64,000 bases of DNA from DASZVB01 sp035545855. Lineage in GTDB: Bacteria; Myxococcota_A; Polyangia; Polyangiales; Polyangiaceae. Shown one piece after another: positions 24,506-33,418 of this stretch (positions are counted from its first letter, which is position 1; every line of letters begins with the position of its first letter). The position numbers and the translations under genes were made by a program. The stretch covers positions 1 to 64,000 of the forward strand of contig DASZXK010000034.1 of assembly GCA_035545855.1 (NCBI GenBank), in the 5' to 3' direction. The notes under the pieces were generated by a model. The model did not search any database. It saw only the letters and a list, made by a program, of their open reading frames with translations, and was not told where the DNA came from.

Positions 24506-26749
24506 TCAGCTCGGCTGTTCGATGTTGAAGCGGACCGAGTCTTCCACGACGTCCACCTCGACGTGACCGCCCTTTTCGAGCTTCCCGAAGAGGATCTCGT
24601 CCGCGAGCGGCTTCTTGATCTCTTCCTGGACCAGCCGGGCGAGCGGGCGGGCGCCGTTGTCGACGTCGTAGCCCTTCTTCGCGAAGTACTCCCGCGCCGT
24701 GGACGTGAGAGACACGGTGACCTGGCGCTCCGCGAGCTGGAGCTCGAGCTCCCGCACGGCCTTGTCCACGATGTTCCCCATGACCGCCGGGCTCAGCGGC
24801 TCGAAGCGGATCCGCGCGTCCAGGCGGTTCCTGAACTCGGGGCTGAAGGTGTTCTTGAACGCGAGCTGGTCGTCTCCGCGGCTCGCCTCCCGGCTGAACC
24901 CGACCTTCACCCGGGCGAGGTCCGCCGCTCCGACGTTGCTCGTGAAGACGATGACGGCATGCCGGAAATCCGCCTTCCGCCCGTGCGCGTCGGTGAGCGT
25001 CCCGTGGTCCATGATCTGGAGGAACACGTTGAAGACGTCCGGGTGGGCCTTCTCGATCTCGTCCAGGAGCACGACGGCGTGCGGCGTCTTCGTGATCGCG
25101 TCCGTCAGCGTGCCGCCGCGGTCGTGCCCGACGTAGCCCGGGGGCGCGCCGATGAGCTTCGAGGCGCTGTGGAGCTCGTGGTACTCGCTCATGTCGAACC
25201 GGACGAGCGCGATGCCGAGCGTCTTCGCGAGCTGGCGCGTCACCTCCGTCTTGCCCACGCCCGTGGGGCCCGTGAAGAGGTAGCTCCCGATGGGCTTCTC
25301 GGGGGACCGGAGGCCCGCGCGCGAGAGCTTGATGGCCGCCGCGAGCTCGGAAATGGCCCGATCCTGTCCGAAGACGACGCTCCGGAGGTCGGCCTCGAGG
25401 TTCCGGAGCGAGTCCTTGTCCGAGACCGAGACCTGCTTCGGCGGGACCTGCGCCATCCGCGCGACGACGGTCTCGATGCGACTCTCGTCCACGATCGCGC
25501 CGTCGCCGGCGTCGAGCTTCGCGTCCGCCCCGGCCTCGTCGATGAGGTCGATGGCCTTGTCCGGCATGCGCCGGTCGTGGAGGTGCCGGGTCGCGAGCTT
25601 CGCGGCGGCTTCCACCGTGCCCTCGGCGTATTTCACGTGGTGGAACTCCTCGTACCGCGGGAGGAGGCCCTTCAGGATGAGGATGGTGTCGGCCTCGCTC
25701 GGCTCGTTCACCTCGATCTTCTGGAACCTCCGGGCGAGGGCCGCGTCCCGTTCCATGTGACGGCGGTACTCCTCGAACGTCGTCGCCCCCATGCAGCGGA
25801 GCTTCCCGCTCGCGAGAGCGGGCTTGAAGAGGTTCGAGGCGTCCAGCGTGCCGCCGGACGTCGCGCCGGCGCCGATCACGGTGTGGATCTCGTCCACGAA
25901 GAGGATCGCCCCGGGCTGCTTCTCCATGGCCTTCAGCACGCCCTTCACGCGGTTCTCGAAGTCGCCGCGGAATTTCGTCCCCGCGACGAGGGCGCCCATG
26001 TCGAGCGAGAAGATGACGGCGTGCTCGAGGGCCTTCGGCACCTTGCCCTCGACGATGAGCTGCGCGAGCCCCTCCACGATGGCGGTCTTCCCCACGCCGG
26101 CGTCGCCCACGAAGAGCGGGTTGTTCTTCCGCCTTCGCGCGAGGACCTGGATCGCACGGCGGACTTCCTTCTCCCGACCGACGAGCGGCTCGATGTCTCC
26201 GGCCTTGGCCCGCTCGTTCAGGTTGACGGCGAACTTCTCCAGAGGATCCGTCTCCGCCTGGGGTTCGTCCTCGTCTTCCGTCCCGGTGGGGCTCGGCGCC
26301 GGTTCGTCCTCGCCCTCCTTCGCCACTCCGTGGGAGACGTAGGAGACGACGTCGAAGCGCGTCACGCCGGCGTCGTTCAGGACCTTCACGGCGTACGAGT
26401 CCAGCTCGGCGAAGATCGCGATGAGGACGTTGTGCCCCTTCAGCTCTTCCTTGCCGCTCGACTCGACGTGGATCGCCGCGCGCTGCAGGACCCGCTGAAA
26501 GCCGCGGGAATACGTCGGTTGCACCTCCACGCCCTCGGGCGCCTTGGTGATGTACTCGTCCAGGACCTTCTCGAGCGCCGCGCGGATCTTCTTCACGTTG
26601 CCGCCCGACTTGCGGAGCACCTTCGCCGTCTCCTCGTCGTGGAGGAGGGCGTAGAGGAGGTGCTCCACGGTCAGGAGATCGTGGTGACGCCGCTGCGCCT
26701 CGCGCGCCGCGAGCGAGCAGGCAATTTCGACTTCCGCGCTGACTTTCAT
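24506..26749 (-). CDS. clpA: ATP-dependent Clp protease ATP-binding subunit ClpA
   Basis: A 747-residue AAA+ unfoldase that feeds substrates to ClpP. Order: N-domain (1-150, with LTVEHLLYALLHDEE), acidic linker (about 145-170), first AAA module (Walker A GDAGVGKT, Walker B FVDEIHT), second AAA module (Walker A GPTGVGKTE, sensor region VVLLDEIEKAHPDVFN), and C-terminal NRLDARIRFEPL with GARPLARLVQEEIKKPLADE. No ClpB-type coiled-coil M domain is present, so it is ClpA rather than ClpB/ClpC. ATG 26749 overlaps the clpS stop by 4 nt, the classic clpSA arrangement. clpP is not in the window. Confidence 0.95.
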   Translation of the reverse strand: MKVSAEVEIACSLAAREAQRRHHDLLTVEHLLYALLHDEETAKVLRKSGGNVKKIRAALEKVLDEYITKAPEGVEVQPTYSRGFQRVLQRAAIHVESSGKEELKGHNVLIAIFAELDSYAVKVLNDAGVTRFDVVSYVSHGVAKEGEDEPAPSPTGTEDEDEPQAETDPLEKFAVNLNERAKAGDIEPLVGREKEVRRAIQVLARRRKNNPLFVGDAGVGKTAIVEGLAQLIVEGKVPKALEHAVIFSLDMGALVAGTKFRGDFENRVKGVLKAMEKQPGAILFVDEIHTVIGAGATSGGTLDASNLFKPALASGKLRCMGATTFEEYRRHMERDAALARRFQKIEVNEPSEADTILILKGLLPRYEEFHHVKYAEGTVEAAAKLATRHLHDRRMPDKAIDLIDEAGADAKLDAGDGAIVDESRIETVVARMAQVPPKQVSVSDKDSLRNLEADLRSVVFGQDRAISELAAAIKLSRAGLRSPEKPIGSYLFTGPTGVGKTEVTRQLAKTLGIALVRFDMSEYHELHSASKLIGAPPGYVGHDRGGTLTDAITKTPHAVVLLDEIEKAHPDVFNVFLQIMDHGTLTDAHGRKADFRHAVIVFTSNVGAADLARVKVGFSREASRGDDQLAFKNTFSPEFRNRLDARIRFEPLSPAVMGNIVDKAVRELELQLAERQVTVSLTSTAREYFAKKGYDVDNGARPLARLVQEEIKKPLADEILFGKLEKGGHVEVDVVEDSVRFNIEQPS

Positions 26750-27090
26750 TCCGTCCGCTCCGGGGTGCCTTCCGGTTCCGCCGTGCAGCGGAGCGGGTGG
26801 CCGTGCTGTTTCGCGAAATCCATCACCTGGGACGCCTTCGTCTCGGCCACGTCCCGGGTATAGAGCCCGACGATGCCGTAGCCCTTGTGGTGCACGTGGA
26901 GCATGATCTGCGTGGCTTCGGTCTCGGTCTTGTAGAAAAACTTCTGGAGCACGAGGACGACGAATTCCATCGTCGTGTAGTCGTCGTTGTGGAGGACGAC
27001 GCGCCACTGTCTCGGCTGCTTCGTGGACGGACGCGTGGCGACCGAGGTGTCGCCCTGTTCTTTCCGCTTCCTGTCCGGACTCTCCGACAT
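26746..27090 (-). CDS. clpS: ATP-dependent Clp protease adaptor ClpS
   Basis: A 114-residue adaptor that binds the ClpA N-domain and delivers N-degron substrates. The ligand-pocket region is clear: RVVLHNDDYTTMEFVVLVLQ with the N-D-D motif and the Met after it, HVHHKGYGIVGLYTRDVAE, and A-E-T-K. The N-terminal 30 residues are a disordered, charged extension (PDRKRKEQGDTSVATRPS) as in many proteobacterial ClpS. It starts at 27090 and shares its upstream region with the divergent ecm gene. Confidence 0.95.
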   Translation of the reverse strand: MSESPDRKRKEQGDTSVATRPSTKQPRQWRVVLHNDDYTTMEFVVLVLQKFFYKTETEATQIMLHVHHKGYGIVGLYTRDVAETKASQVMDFAKQHGHPLRCTAEPEGTPERTE

Positions 27091-27234
27091 GGGGACCACT
27101 GACTTTGTACACGCGGGGTGGGCATGTCGAGAGGGGGGCCTCCAGGGGGCGATCGGAGCGCGTGAGGCAGAGCTGGCGCCCAGGGGGCACCGAGGGGCGA
27201 CGCCGATAGCTGGAAATTGCTCGACTTTCCGGCC

Positions 27235-29259
27235 ATGAATGGCCCAGGCTCGGGCCGTGGTAAGCGTTGCCCCGAGGTTTTCGCCGTGAACGTGAAGAAA
27301 GACTCCCCCTGGATCATGAGGACCTACTCGGGGCACAGCTCCCCGAAGGCCTCGAACGAGCTCTACAAGCAGAATCTCGCGAAGGGACAGACGGGCCTCA
27401 GCGTCGCGTTCGATCTGCCGACCCAGACCGGATACGACTCCGACCACGTCCTCGCGCGGGGGGAGGTCGGCCGCACGGGCGTGCCGATCTGTCACATCGG
27501 CGACATGCGGACCCTCTTCGAGGGCATTTCCCTCGAGGCGATGAACACGTCGATGACGATCAACGCGACGGCCGCGTGGCTGCTCTCGCTCTACATCGCG
27601 GTCGCCGAGGAGCAGGGCGCGGACACACGGAAGCTCCGCGGCACGACGCAGAACGACATCATCAAGGAGTACCTCTCCCGCGGCACGTACATCTTCCCGC
27701 CCGAGCCGAGCATGCGGCTCATCGCGGACACGGTGCAGTACACCGTGGAGAACGTCCCGGAGTGGAATCCGACGAACATCTGCAGCTATCACCTGCAGGA
27801 AGCCGGGGCGACGCCGGAGCAGGAGGTCGCGTACGCGCTCTCGACGGCCATCGCCGTGCTGGACACCGTTCGCGCGAGAGGCATCGCGGGCGCCGTGCTC
27901 ACGGACACGTTCTCGCGCCTGTCCTTCTTCGTCAACTCGAGCATCCGCTTCGTGGACGAGGTCTGCAAGCAGCGCGCGTTCGGTCGTCTCTGGGAGAAGC
28001 TCGGTCGTGAGCGTTACGGCATCACGGACGAAAAGGCGCTCCGCTTCCGGTACGGCGTGCAGGTGAACTCGCTCGGCCTCACGGAGGCCCAGCCCGAGAA
28101 CAACATCGTCCGCATCGTGCTCGAGATGCTCGGGGTGACGCTCAGCAAGAAGGCGCGCGCCCGCGCGATCCAGCTCCCCGCGTGGAACGAGGCGCTCGGT
28201 CTCCCCCGGCCGTGGGATCAGCAGCTCTCGCTCCGTTCCCAGCAGATCCTCGCGTACGAGACCGATCTCCTCGAGTTCGGGGACATCCTCGACGGGTCGC
28301 CGGTCATCGAGGCCCGCGTGAAGGCCATCGCGGACGCCGCCTGGGCCGAGGTCGAAGCGGTCCTCTCCCGCGGCGGCATCGTGCCGGCGGTGGAGTACGT
28401 GAAGGAGCGCCTCGTCGCGTCGCACGCGGCGCGCATCGCCGGCATCGAACGCGGCGACCAGATCGTCGTCGGCGTGAACAAGTTCACGGAGACGGCCCCG
28501 AGCCCGCTCCAGACGGAAGGCGGGGCGGACGCCATCCTTCGAGTCGATCCGGCTGCGGAGAAGGAGCAGATCGCGCGTCTCGTCGCCTGGCGGCAGGGGC
28601 GCGACGCGGGCGCGGTCGAGCGGGCCCTCGCCGCTCTTCGCGAAGCCGCGAAGACGGGCCAGAACATCATGCCGGCGTCGATCGCCGCCGCGAAGGCGGG
28701 CGTCACGACGGGCGAGTGGGGAGGACTCCTCCGCGAAGTGTTCGGCGAGTACCGCGCCCCGACCGGCGTGGCGGGCGCGCGCTCCGTCGCGGGGGACCCG
28801 AAGGCACTCGACGCGCTTCGCGAAAAGGTCGTGGCGCTCCAGAAGACGCTCGGCCGGCGGCCGAAGCTCCTCGTCGGAAAGCCGGGCCTGGACGGCCACT
28901 CGAACGGCGCCGAGCAGATCGCGCTCCGGGCTCGGGACGCGGGCTTCGAGGTCGTCTACGAGGGCATCCGGGTCACCCCGCAGCAGCTCGCGCGCGCCGC
29001 CGCGGACGAGGGCGTGCACCTCGTCGGTCTGAGCATCCTGAGCGGCGCTCACCTGGATCTCGTCCGGGAAGTGCTCGAGCAGATGAAGAAGCGCGGCCTC
29101 TCGGGGATCCCGGTGGTCGCCGGCGGCATCATCCCGGAGACGGACGCCGACGAGCTCCGCAAGGCCGGCGTTCGCGCCGTCTACACGCCGAAGGACTTCC
29201 AGATCTCCCGGATCCTCGGGGAGCTCGTCGACTACGTCCGCGAGGCGCACGCCGCGTGA
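27235..29259 (+). CDS. ecm: Ethylmalonyl-CoA mutase (coenzyme B12-dependent)
   Basis: About 674 residues. It converts ethylmalonyl-CoA to methylsuccinyl-CoA with adenosylcobalamin. The mutase barrel matches Methylobacterium MeaA segment by segment: PWIMRTYSGHSS, GLSVAFDLPTQTGYDSDH, MNTSMTINATAAWLLSLY, GTTQNDIIKEYLSRGTYIFP and YGVQVNSLGLTEAQPENN. The C-terminal B12 domain has GKPGLDGHSNGAEQI (DxHxxG), GLSILSGAH (SxL) and VAGGIIPE (GG). A single chain with both domains excludes the heterodimeric methylmalonyl-CoA mutase. Start options are TTG 27217, ATG 27235 or GTG 27286; family alignment begins shortly after 27286, so the exact start is open. It overlaps meaB by 4 nt. Confidence 0.95.
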   Translation: MNGPGSGRGKRCPEVFAVNVKKDSPWIMRTYSGHSSPKASNELYKQNLAKGQTGLSVAFDLPTQTGYDSDHVLARGEVGRTGVPICHIGDMRTLFEGISLEAMNTSMTINATAAWLLSLYIAVAEEQGADTRKLRGTTQNDIIKEYLSRGTYIFPPEPSMRLIADTVQYTVENVPEWNPTNICSYHLQEAGATPEQEVAYALSTAIAVLDTVRARGIAGAVLTDTFSRLSFFVNSSIRFVDEVCKQRAFGRLWEKLGRERYGITDEKALRFRYGVQVNSLGLTEAQPENNIVRIVLEMLGVTLSKKARARAIQLPAWNEALGLPRPWDQQLSLRSQQILAYETDLLEFGDILDGSPVIEARVKAIADAAWAEVEAVLSRGGIVPAVEYVKERLVASHAARIAGIERGDQIVVGVNKFTETAPSPLQTEGGADAILRVDPAAEKEQIARLVAWRQGRDAGAVERALAALREAAKTGQNIMPASIAAAKAGVTTGEWGGLLREVFGEYRAPTGVAGARSVAGDPKALDALREKVVALQKTLGRRPKLLVGKPGLDGHSNGAEQIALRARDAGFEVVYEGIRVTPQQLARAAADEGVHLVGLSILSGAHLDLVREVLEQMKKRGLSGIPVVAGGIIPETDADELRKAGVRAVYTPKDFQISRILGELVDYVREAHAA

Positions 29260-30227
29260 GGGAGCCCCTCGGGCAGGACGAGCTCGTCCGTCGCGTCGCC
29301 GCGCGAGAGCCGTGCGGCGTCGCGCGCGCGATCTCGGTGGTGGAGGACCGCCGCCCGGCGGCGGAGGCCACGACCGTCGAGCTGCTCCGGAAGCTCGGCA
29401 AGGCGACGGATCCACTCCGGGCGTCGCGGATCGGCATCACCGGTCCGCCGGGCGTCGGGAAGAGCTCCCTCATGTCCGCGCTCGCCAAGGCCATCCGCGC
29501 CGGCGGGCGCACCGTGGGCGTCCTCGCCGTGGATCCGTCGAGCCCGCGAAGCGGGGGCGCGCTCCTCGGAGATCGCGCCCGCATCGAGATCGACCCGGAC
29601 GACACGGGTCTCTTCGTTCGCAGCATGGCGTCGGGGGGCGACCTCGGCGGCCTCGCCCGTTCCGCGGGCGCGGCCATCGACGTCCTCTCCGCCGCTTACG
29701 ACGTCGTGCTCGTGGAGACGACCGGAGTCGGCCAGAGCGAGACGGACGTGGAGCACGTGACGGACACGGTGCTCATGGTGATCCAGCCGGGCTCCGGGGA
29801 CGTCCTCCAGTTCCTGAAAGCGGGCATCATCGAGATCCCGGACGTCTTCGCCGTCAACAAGGCGGACCTCGGCAGCATCGCCGAGCGCGCCGTGGCGGAG
29901 CTCGCATCCGCCCTGGCAGCGGCTCACGCCGGAGAGCCCCGGCCGCCTCCGCCCGTCGTCCTGACGAGCGCGACGTCCCAGATCGGCATCCAGAAGCTCG
30001 TGGAGGCGCTCGACGGCCATCGCGCCGAGCTCGTCGGTGTGGGCGAGCTCGCGGCGCGCCGGGCTCGCGAAAGCGCGCGATGGGCTCTCCGCCTGTTCCT
30101 CACCCGCTGGGGCGAGCAGGGGGCGGAGGACGTCGGCGGGCGGGCTCGCGTCCTCTCCCTGCTCGAAGAGAGCATCCGCGGCGGGGCGACGGCCGTCGAA
30201 GCAGTCAGCCAGATTCGAGTTCGCTGA
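29256..30227 (+). CDS. meaB: MeaB/ArgK-type G3E GTPase, mutase chaperone
   Basis: A 323-residue P-loop GTPase that protects B12-dependent acyl-CoA mutases and gates cofactor loading. Walker A is GPPGVGKSSL, then VGVLAVDPSSPRSGGALLGD, the switch region VETTGVGQSETDVEHVTD and the base-specificity motif VNKAD. The start GTG 29256 overlaps the ecm stop (GTGA), so translation is coupled and its client is almost certainly Ecm. Longer in-frame sequence upstream is a shadow of ecm. Convergent with the WbsX-like gene, with about 100 bp between them and no clear terminator. Confidence 0.95.
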   Translation: MREPLGQDELVRRVAAREPCGVARAISVVEDRRPAAEATTVELLRKLGKATDPLRASRIGITGPPGVGKSSLMSALAKAIRAGGRTVGVLAVDPSSPRSGGALLGDRARIEIDPDDTGLFVRSMASGGDLGGLARSAGAAIDVLSAAYDVVLVETTGVGQSETDVEHVTDTVLMVIQPGSGDVLQFLKAGIIEIPDVFAVNKADLGSIAERAVAELASALAAAHAGEPRPPPPVVLTSATSQIGIQKLVEALDGHRAELVGVGELAARRARESARWALRLFLTRWGEQGAEDVGGRARVLSLLEESIRGGATAVEAVSQIRVR

Positions 30228-30329
30228 GCCCTGCATCGCATGGTGCGGCGCCGGGGCAGGCGCGTCCGTACGCTTCGTATTGGGAGGGGTACGCCCCGAG
30301 ACCCCGAAGACCCGCCCGAGGGACCCCAA

Positions 30330-31469
30330 CTACGGTCTTTCACCCCTCGACGGCGGATCCCCCTCCGCGCTTCCGACGGAACCGATTCGCGCTCGTCGGA
30401 CCGCCTCGAGAAAGGCGACGCCGAAGCGCGCGTCCGGCTCCAGGTAGTGCCCTTCGCTCCATTCGTTCAAGCTCGCGACGAAGACGAGCGGCGCTTCCGT
30501 GTCGCGGGCGAAGACGAGCGCGCGCCGCAGTGCCGCCTCGAACGCTTCAGGAGACTCTCCGACGATGACCGGCGACCACGGATACTTGTCGGGTCGCTTC
30601 GGGCCGAAATCCGCTCCGCGTGGGGATGCATCCCATCCCGGGGAAACGGAAGGAAAATAGGGAAGCTTCGAGCGCCTCCGCAGCTCCGGCCATTCGCGGC
30701 TCCGGCGCTCCGCAGTCTCCGCGTAGTCCTGGATCGAGGGGCCCTTCCAGTACGGCAAGTGCACGTAGTGCGTGACGCTGTCGAAGCCGATCTCGCGTAC
30801 TTCCCCGAGGATCTCCTCCGCGGGGTCGATGGCCGCCACGTGGAGCCCGGGATGGCCGAGTCGCTTCGCGTGGGCCTTCGCGGCGCGGAGGGCGTCTGCG
30901 GCCGCGGTTCGGCCGAGCTCCCGGACGAAGAACGTGCTGTCGAAGATGGAGAGGTAGGGAAGCCCTTCGACGCGGACGTAGTTCTGGCGAACCATGTACG
31001 TCCGCCCGACGAGGTCCACGAGCGCGACGAAATCGTCGACGTCCGACGACACCAGCCGCGACGGATCGATGATCTCCGCGTCGGCGCGCGCGACCGGAAG
31101 AACCCGTCGCGGCATCCGGTTCGCCCACATCACGGCGAACGGCGCCGTCCGCCCCTCGTCCGAACCGAGAAACCCGAGGTCCAGCGCGTCCTCGAACACG
31201 CGCTTTCCGCGGCACCAGAAGAGGCCGTAGACGAACGCATCCACGCCGTGCGCCCGCGCGAGCGCGATGCGGCGTCCGACCTCCGTCGGATTGCGATCGT
31301 CGTAGGGTCCGAGCGCCGGCACGCGCGGCTGCACGTGGCCGGGAAAGCGCGGCGCGCATCCGAGCACGAGCTCCCACTCCGTGAACCCGGGATGGAAACT
31401 CGCGTCTCGCTCCGGGATCGGGTGGAAGCCCGGGTAGACGTACGCCGCGATCGTCACGGGACGCGCCAC
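30330..31469 (-). CDS. Glycoside hydrolase family 99-like / WbsX domain protein
   Basis: A 379-residue protein of the GH99-like (WbsX) family, found in polysaccharide and O-antigen gene clusters. Family blocks: YVYPGFHPIPERDASFHPGF with TEWELV, QPRVPALGPYDDRNPTEV, HGVDAFVYGLFWCRGKRVFE, GLPYLSIFDSTFFVREL and the C-terminal NEWSEGHYLEPDARFG. No signal peptide is visible, so it is probably cytoplasmic. Its substrate is unknown; no other glycan genes flank it. The start at 31469 fits the usual N-terminus (PVTIAAYVYPGFH). Confidence 0.85.
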   Translation of the reverse strand: MARPVTIAAYVYPGFHPIPERDASFHPGFTEWELVLGCAPRFPGHVQPRVPALGPYDDRNPTEVGRRIALARAHGVDAFVYGLFWCRGKRVFEDALDLGFLGSDEGRTAPFAVMWANRMPRRVLPVARADAEIIDPSRLVSSDVDDFVALVDLVGRTYMVRQNYVRVEGLPYLSIFDSTFFVRELGRTAAADALRAAKAHAKRLGHPGLHVAAIDPAEEILGEVREIGFDSVTHYVHLPYWKGPSIQDYAETAERRSREWPELRRRSKLPYFPSVSPGWDASPRGADFGPKRPDKYPWSPVIVGESPEAFEAALRRALVFARDTEAPLVFVASLNEWSEGHYLEPDARFGVAFLEAVRRARIGSVGSAEGDPPSRGERP

Positions 31470-31482
31470 GCGGCGCCCGGGC

Positions 31483-31617
31483 TCAGGTGGCCTTCTTGGC
31501 GGGCGCCTTCGGCTTGTCCGCCGCGGCGTTCTCTTCGGCGCGCTTGTCCGCCCAGCGGGCGTTCTTGCGGGCGCGGCGGCGTTTCTCTCGGGCTCGGGCT
31601 CGGGGGTCCTGCGGCAT
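31483..31617 (-). CDS. Small basic Ala/Lys-rich protein
   Basis: A possible 44-residue protein (MPQDPRARAREKRRRARKN at the start, KPKAPAKKAT at the end), almost entirely Arg, Lys and Ala, with one Trp. It would start 69 bp from the divergent scfR-type start and end 13 bp before the WbsX-like start. The composition suggests a nucleic-acid-binding tail-like peptide. Support is weak: good ATG and a compositional pattern typical of small basic proteins, but no recognised family. Confidence 0.45.
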   Translation of the reverse strand: MPQDPRARAREKRRRARKNARWADKRAEENAAADKPKAPAKKAT

Positions 31618-31673
31618 GGGGCGGCTTCTTACCAAACCTCGGCGTGACGTGCACCGGTGAACGGTCGGGTGTA

Positions 31674-31683
31674 AATTTGTAAA
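31674..31683 (+). promoter_or_regulatory. RamB-like site before the scfR-type gene
   Basis: AATTTGTAAA, three bases before the ATG at 31687. It differs at one base from the RamB consensus of corynebacteria (AATTTGCAAA). The encoded regulator belongs to the same family, so this may be an autoregulatory site. The single copy and short length leave chance as an option. Confidence 0.35.
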
Positions 31684-31686
31684 GCC

Positions 31687-33303
31687 ATGCCCGAGAGCAC
31701 CCAGGTCATCCGGAACGCGACGGTCGGGCACCGGCTGCGGCAGCTCCGGCTCGACCGCGGACACCCTCAGGCGGATTTCGCGAAGCGCCTCGGCATCTCG
31801 CCTTCCTATCTGAACCTCATCGAGAAGGGGAAGCGCGCGGTCCAGCTCCCGCTCCTCTGGCGGGCGCTCGAGCTCCTCCAGGTGAAGCCCGAACCCTTCC
31901 TCGAGGGGCTCGGCAAGCAACCCGTCGAGCAGAACCTGGCGCAGCTCCTCGACGAGCCGCTCCTCCGCACCCTGAACCTGGACCGCGTCGACCTCGCGAC
32001 GATCTCCGCCGAGCCGACGGCCGTGACGACGGTGACCACGCTCTTCAACCTCTACAAGAACACGCGCATCGAGCTCGACAAGCTCCAGGAGCTCGTCTCG
32101 CGGCGCGAGGCCGGGGAAAAGGCGAGAGCATCCATCGAGCGTCACGAGGGGACACCCGTCTCGGACACGACGCTCCAGCTCGACTACTCGCCCCTCGACG
32201 AGGTGGTCGATTTCCTCCAGGCCCACAAGAACTTCTTCCCGGAGATCGAGGAAGCGAGCCAGGAATCGCGACGGGACTTCGGACTCGAACGGCGCGTGCT
32301 CTCCGACACGCTCCAGCGCGTCCTCGAGGAGCAGCTCGACATCGAGGTCATCGCGCTTCCGCCCGGGAAGGGCTCGAGCGTCGTCCGCCACTACGATCGC
32401 GCCGAGGGGAAGCTCGCGCTCGCCTCCGGGCTCTCGGAAGCGCGTCGAAAGTTCGACCTCGCGCACGTCGTCGGGCTCCGGCGCATCGACGAGCTCGGCC
32501 TCGATCGCTCGATCATGCGGTCGCTCGTCGCGAGGCACCCCGAGACGCCGCGGCTCATCAAGATTCACCTCGCGAACTACTTCGCCGGCGCGCTCCTCAC
32601 GCCGTACGAGGACATGTTCCGCGAGGCGCAGCGTACGCGATACGACGTCGAGGGGCTCGCGGGCCTCTTCGAGATGAACTACGAGGCCGTCGCGCACCGC
32701 CTGACGAACCTCGCCGATCCGAAGCGACGCGGCGTGCCGATGCATTTCCTCCGCGTGGACCTCGGGGGAAACATCTCGAAGCGCTATTCCGCGACGGGGC
32801 TCACGTTCCCGGTGGGCCTCGGGTCGTGCCCGAAGTGGGTCGTCCATACCGCGTTTCTCACGCCGAGTACGATCTCGCGCCAGTTCAGCCTGATGCCGAA
32901 CGGCGGCGGATATTTCTGCTTCGCCAAGGTGAGCGCCTCGCCGGTCCACGGCTCGCTCGTGAAGGGCACCGTGTATTCCATCGGTCTCGGTACGCATGCC
33001 GAGGACGCGCACCACCTCGCTTACGCGGACGACCTGCCGCGCTGGTCGCAGGAGCAGGCGTCGCGCATCAGCGTGCCGGTCGGCATCACGTGCCGGTTCT
33101 GCGAGCGCACGGACTGCAGCCAGCGCGCCGCGCCGAGCTACAAGTTCGCGTTTTCCCCCGACGAATACGTGAAGAAGGACAACTTCTTCTCCCCCATCCT
33201 GGACAGCGACGTTCGTTCGGCGAGGAGCGCTCGCGGCGGAAGCGAGCCGCCCGAGCCGCGGCACGTTCACGGGGACGGAAAGCGGCGGTTGAAGACGGTC
33301 TGA
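31687..33303 (+). CDS. ScfR/RamB/PrpR-type XRE regulator, acyl-CoA-responsive
   Basis: A 538-residue regulator. Residues about 10-65 are an XRE helix-turn-helix (VGHRLRQLRLDRGHPQADFA, LGISPSYLNLIEKGKR). The middle holds an IrrE-like segment (ALASGLSEARRKFDLAHVVG, NYFAGALLTPYEDM). The C-terminal short-chain fatty acyl regulator domain contains CRFCERTDC with C469, C472 and C477, the pattern that carries an Fe-S cluster in mycobacterial PrpR. Known members (RamB, PrpR) control glyoxylate and methylcitrate genes in response to acyl-CoAs. Here the neighbours are ecm-meaB and, further off, ccr and mch, so I infer control of the ethylmalonyl-CoA pathway. Confidence 0.9.
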   Translation: MPESTQVIRNATVGHRLRQLRLDRGHPQADFAKRLGISPSYLNLIEKGKRAVQLPLLWRALELLQVKPEPFLEGLGKQPVEQNLAQLLDEPLLRTLNLDRVDLATISAEPTAVTTVTTLFNLYKNTRIELDKLQELVSRREAGEKARASIERHEGTPVSDTTLQLDYSPLDEVVDFLQAHKNFFPEIEEASQESRRDFGLERRVLSDTLQRVLEEQLDIEVIALPPGKGSSVVRHYDRAEGKLALASGLSEARRKFDLAHVVGLRRIDELGLDRSIMRSLVARHPETPRLIKIHLANYFAGALLTPYEDMFREAQRTRYDVEGLAGLFEMNYEAVAHRLTNLADPKRRGVPMHFLRVDLGGNISKRYSATGLTFPVGLGSCPKWVVHTAFLTPSTISRQFSLMPNGGGYFCFAKVSASPVHGSLVKGTVYSIGLGTHAEDAHHLAYADDLPRWSQEQASRISVPVGITCRFCERTDCSQRAAPSYKFAFSPDEYVKKDNFFSPILDSDVRSARSARGGSEPPEPRHVHGDGKRRLKTV

Positions 33304-33360
33304 GACGCCCGTAGCTGGACTGCCGGACGCAGGTCTCTCATCGTCGAAGAGACGCGCCGG

Positions 33361-33378
33361 CGTATTCCGGAGAATACG
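33361..33378. promoter_or_regulatory. Operator-like palindrome CGTATTC-N4-GAATACG (copy 1)
   Basis: Perfect 7-bp half-sites with spacer CGGA, 41 bp before the start codon of the TIGR02147-type regulator. The flanks CCGG on the left and G-(2 nt)-CCG on the right are shared with copy 2 at 35102-35119. Likely the regulator's own operator. Confidence 0.65.
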
Positions 33379-33418
33379 GCTCCGTCGCCGTGGCATTCGC
33401 GGCGCATCGCCGGGCGCT

